Part shown: in pieces, positions 61,313 to 64,000 of the stretch
Position numbering within the stretch: position 1 is the first letter of the stretch
Layout of the letters: each line of letters opens with the position of its first letter
Assembly (NCBI RefSeq): GCF_036711975.1
Contig: NC_091967.1
Coordinates: 186,001-250,000, forward strand
Direction of reading: 5' to 3'
Length of the DNA stretch: 64,000 nt
DNA from: Onthophagus taurus
Lineage: Eukaryota > Arthropoda > Insecta > Coleoptera > Scarabaeidae
Program-made: the position numbers and the translations under genes
The notes under the pieces: generated by a model
Told to the model about the DNA's origin: nothing
Databases searched by the model: none
Seen by the model: only the letters and a program-made list of their open reading frames with translations

Positions 61313-62253
61313 TTATTATTATTATTATTGCTGCCGGGCTGAGGAGGGCGGCCCCTCTCGTTACCGCGACCTATAAGATCTATTGTAACTTTAGCCCTCC
61401 AATGGTTTAGGGCAAATGTAGGTCCTTAATGAACCTTAGTATTGTCCTAAGGTCTTGAACCTTTATGTCGGTAGGTAACAGGGTAGTTTTACCGAAGACG
61501 TTGTGCCTTAGACGTCCTCTGGCGACGCAATTGCACAGTATATGTTCAGCAGTTTCTGACTCGTCGTTGCATAGTCGACAAGTTTGATCCTCAGCTTGTC
61601 CAATGTGGAAGAGGTGGTATTTTAGGGGCACATGGCCGGTTAGGTAGCCTGAGAGCGTTCTTAGATCCCCTTTGCTGAGGCATAAAACCTCTTTGGTTTT
61701 GTTTTGCGACGGAGTTATCATACTCTTCGCTTGTCTGTGACCTGGAAGTTCTTTCCAGCGTAAGGCTATCTTTGAAGCCTCCCAGTTATTGATTATTTGT
61801 TTTAGGTGGCTTTTTTGTAGTCCACATCCAGGTTGGGGTCCAATGAAGGGTGTGTTTGCTGCCTCTTTGGCCAGCTTGTCGGCCTTCTCATTGCCCTCAA
61901 TGTTGCTGTGACCTGGAACCCACCATAAGGTAACATCATTGCCCCTAGCAAGTTCTTTCAGGTTGTTGGTGCACTCTCTGATCAGTGCGGAGCCACACGT
62001 GTAGGCCTGAATTGCCTTTAAGGCGGCCCGACTGTCTGTGAAAATGTTTATGGATGCACCTTTTTGTCCCTTCTGTAGGTTCAAAGCGGTGCAGAAGTTT
62101 ATAGCAAGAACTTCTGCTTGGAAAATTGTTAAGTCCGAGCTGAGGGGCAATTTGATGTGGCTGTTTGGTCCACTGATGCCCATGCCTACTCCAGATCTTA
62201 CTGTCTTTGAAGCATCGGTGTACCAGGCTAGGGCTCCTCTTTTTAGTTGAGGC
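61313..62253 (-). mobile_element. 5'-truncated LINE, I clade
   Basis: It is inserted on the minus strand with the 13-bp duplication ATGTGTGGGGTTA (61300-61312, 62254-62266). The 3' end is a (TAA)n tail (ttattattattatt on +), and the last ORF contains RNase H. A TAA tail with RNase H is characteristic of the I clade. Only the last ~940 bp were copied. Confidence 0.87.
61407..62253 (-). pseudogene. LINE ORF2 C-terminus: RNase H and zinc-type motif
   Basis: An open frame of 282 codons with no start of its own; it enters from the truncated 5' end. RNase H motifs are AWYTDASKT, IFQAEVLAI, NIFTDSRAALKAIQ and WVPGHSNIEGNEKADKLAKE. These are followed by LTGHVPLKYHLFHIG and a zinc-type CRLCNDESETAEHILCNC. 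The lack of stops over 280 codons suggests a young insertion. Confidence 0.85.
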
Positions 62254-63154
62254 ATGTGTGGGGTTACATGAAATCAATGGTCTATGCTGAACCTACTATA
62301 AATACACGAGACGAGTTATGGAATAGAATTCAAGATGCAGCCAATTCAATACGAAATAATCCTGCAACATTTTTTAAAGTCAGACAATCCTTAACCAAAC
62401 GGTTAAATGCGTGTATAAATGCTGGTGGTGGTCATGTTGAAAACCTTTTGCAGTAGCTCATAATTAAGCTTAAATTTAATTTAACTTCGCACAACATTAA
62501 CATGTAGGTTTTGATAACAGTTGTCGTAAGTGGTCTTAGTTCAAGTCTGTTCTAATGTTGTATTTCGTTTTATTAACTGGCGTACAATAAATTGTTTTAT
62601 TACGTAATTTTTTTATGGTTTCAGTTTAATATTGTTATCAATTATCAATTACGGTTAGGTAAATGTCAACATTCCATGCCATGCTTGTGTCTTAACAGAT
62701 TAATGCTACGTCGACCACCGTGAAATGTAGTGTAGTGAATTAGTAAAATTCAAATATCTCGAAAATCGTTAATATTTTCAAGATCAAAGAAGTATAGCTT
62801 TTTTCTACAGAAATGATGGGGCTATCCAAATTAAACAAGTATGTTGTAAAATAATGAGCGATAAAAAATTTGTAGCTGATTTCATCTAATTCATATGGCG
62901 CATGTGGCGACATCTACGAGTTAACTCAAATCCTCTCACACATTATTGTTTACCCTTACAAAAACTATAAGTCAACTATGAGTCATTATGTAGAAAAGTA
63001 GCTGATCTATTAACAAAAATCTATTTTATTTTTTTCGCTTTAACATCCTGTATCTCAGTAAGGAGCAGACTAAGACCCATTATTGTTAATGAAAATATTA
63101 TTATTTTGGCCTCCTGAACGTACATTTACAATTTGGCCTATTACTTATGAATCA

Positions 63155-63691
63155 GTTTTCGAGCTATGAGCGATCAAAGTTGAGCTAAAAATTTACATTT
63201 TATTATTTATTTCGGCTATAAGTAAACCGAAGAATTTGAAATTTGGTATGTATTTACTACTGGTTAACATCTTGTTTTTTTAGCATACCTTAAGCTTCCC
63301 TAGCGCCCTCTAATGGGATGAAATTCACCACCCCCTTGGTTCTTATTAGAAGAAGTTTTTAACGCCATGGAGTATTAACATAAAAAAATATTGGTTATAA
63401 AGCTCATTCTTTAATGGTACTTTTTTGTCTCTTTAGTTTTTTCCTCAAATTGATAGTTTTTGTGTAAAATGAATGTCGTGCCATGTACCGCCATGCTTAG
63501 CTAAAATTACTCTAAAAGTTGGCTTTGATTTTCAAAAAACAATTTATGTTTGTATTGAGACGAGCTGTTAGTTACGTTAAATCCTCTTAATTGTTGACAA
63601 TTATTGAAAATATTTCTTGATTGTTATTAAGTAAAAGTATCATTATTTTTTTATTGTTGATCATTGTTTTAAAAACTAGGAAAAATTGATC
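63155..63691. other. TE9 5' region, non-coding
   Basis: Sequence between the decayed right end of TE8 and the start of the next transposase. No ORF. It probably contains the promoter or leader of the TE9 gene. Confidence 0.35.
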
Positions 63692-64000
63692 ATGCCACGA
63701 TTATTTTCGACAGAAGAATACGCAGACACTCATTTTATTTATGGTTTTTGTGATGGAAATGCGGAAGCGGCATCTAGAGAATACGCTAGAAGGTTTCCTA
63801 ATAGAAGATGTCCTGATCCTCAGGTATTTATCAATACACATCAACGTTTTCGACAATATGGTTTAAATACCCAGCAAGTACGAAATAATCAAAATAACAG
63901 AAACCAAAGAGCAATTTTAAACCTTTTTGATAATGACAGCACATTAAGCAGTCGCATAGCTGCTAGACTACTTCAAGCTCAAAATTTACGAGTCTCAAGA
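63692..64000 (+). CDS. TE9 transposase N-terminus (DUF4817), runs off the window
   Basis: From ATG 63692 the frame is open to the window edge (103 codons). MPRLFSTEEYADTHFIYGFC, then ASREYARRFPNRRCPDPQVF, is the DUF4817 helix-turn-helix start shared with the TE6 and TE8 proteins but clearly a different lineage. A second helical part (LSSRIAARLLQAQNLRVSR) follows. The catalytic domain would lie outside. Confidence 0.75.
   Translation, partial: MPRLFSTEEYADTHFIYGFCDGNAEAASREYARRFPNRRCPDPQVFINTHQRFRQYGLNTQQVRNNQNNRNQRAILNLFDNDSTLSSRIAARLLQAQNLRVSR

Larger units (their letters stand above)
58657..62456 (+). pseudogene. TE8 transposase, split by an LTR and a LINE
   Basis: The DUF4817 domain starts MPRHNHFSNEEMRDMLCVYA and continues ASRKYREMYPYRRQPNR, then the helix-turn-helix TRRLSAATGISQPSVTR. 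A frameshift near 59005 is followed by LLPTDYRIRVQFCQWL and LFTDEATFTRRG (first Asp). The gene is split at 59358 by the LTR and resumes at 61172 with MWFMQDGAPPHFSRAVREHL (second Asp) and WIGRGSEFQWPP. It is split again by the LINE at 61312 and ends TRDELWNRIQDA and LNACINAGGGHVENLLQ. The RSPDLxPLD motif is absent, removed before the LINE came in. Confidence 0.85.
56649..63154. mobile_element. TE8: IS630/mariner-like transposon carrying three nested insertions
   Basis: The left end CAGGGTGATTCATAAGTAAT lies after TA (56647-56648). The right arm (gcctcctgaacgtacatttacaatttggcc..cttatgaatca) mirrors it but lacks the last ~7 bp. The arms are complementary for over 200 bp, seen at 58350-58560 and 62900-63120. 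Nested inside are TE5 (56688-58337) in the left arm, and a probable solo LTR and a LINE in the transposase gene. Without the inserts the element is ~2.1 kb. Confidence 0.8.
56575..64000. mobile_element. TE9: TA-transposon containing TE8, right end outside window
   Basis: The left end CAGGGTGGTTCAGTTTTTAA lies after TA (56573-56574). TE8 is inserted after only ~70 bp. To the right of TE8 (63155 on) comes unique sequence, then a transposase start (63692). It is inferred that left end and transposase belong to one element; the right end is not visible. Confidence 0.5.

Noticed and set aside
1-64000. tRNA, rRNA or other structured RNA genes
   Set aside because: No cloverleaf or conserved RNA sequence was recognised by eye; the strong inverted repeats are transposon arms.

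Overview
The window is AT-rich animal nuclear DNA, almost certainly from an insect. The genes are split by short introns with GT..AG borders. Two genes belong to the insect hemolymph 27-kDa glycoprotein family (DUF1397). Much of the rest is transposon sequence of kinds common in insects. A beetle is a reasonable guess, but the sequence does not prove the order.

Host genes from left to right: two DUF1397 secreted-protein genes on + (309-1811 and 9761-10608, the first exon of each not found); mitochondrial methionyl-tRNA synthetase on - (16823-18810), whose promoter and first exons are present three times in tandem (18275-20872); the WD40 protein DCAF7/WDR68 on + (20988-22084), divergent from it; NELF-A, a subunit of the Pol II pausing complex, on - (26536-28485); and, divergent from NELF-A across about 540 bp, VPS13B on + (29028 to 56384, C-terminal exons beyond the window). 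I traced 19 VPS13B exons whose phases agree throughout and give 3562 codons, including one 4.3-kb exon.

Most of the remaining DNA is transposable elements, often nested two to four deep. Most are Tc1/mariner/IS630-like: they sit at TA, have ends beginning CAGGGTG or a variant, and many fold back on themselves over hundreds of bases. At least nine such end-families can be told apart (called TE1 to TE9 here), plus one pogo/Tigger-like element. Other classes are recognised from target-site duplications that can be read directly: two with 8-bp duplications (hAT-like), one piggyBac-like with TTAA, a Transib element with the 5-bp duplication CGACG carrying a decayed RAG1-related transposase, a probable solo LTR with a 4-bp duplication, and a 5'-truncated I-clade LINE with a 13-bp duplication and a TAA-repeat tail.

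The most notable points are: the Transib (RAG1-like) element in a VPS13B intron; two unrelated TA-transposons sitting in the same TA of copies of one repeat in two different VPS13B introns; the triplicated MARS2 5' end with a HIGH-to-YIGH change in one copy and an 8-bp frameshift in another; satellite arrays inside two nonautonomous transposons; and a foldback family that keeps only a transposase DNA-binding-type domain.
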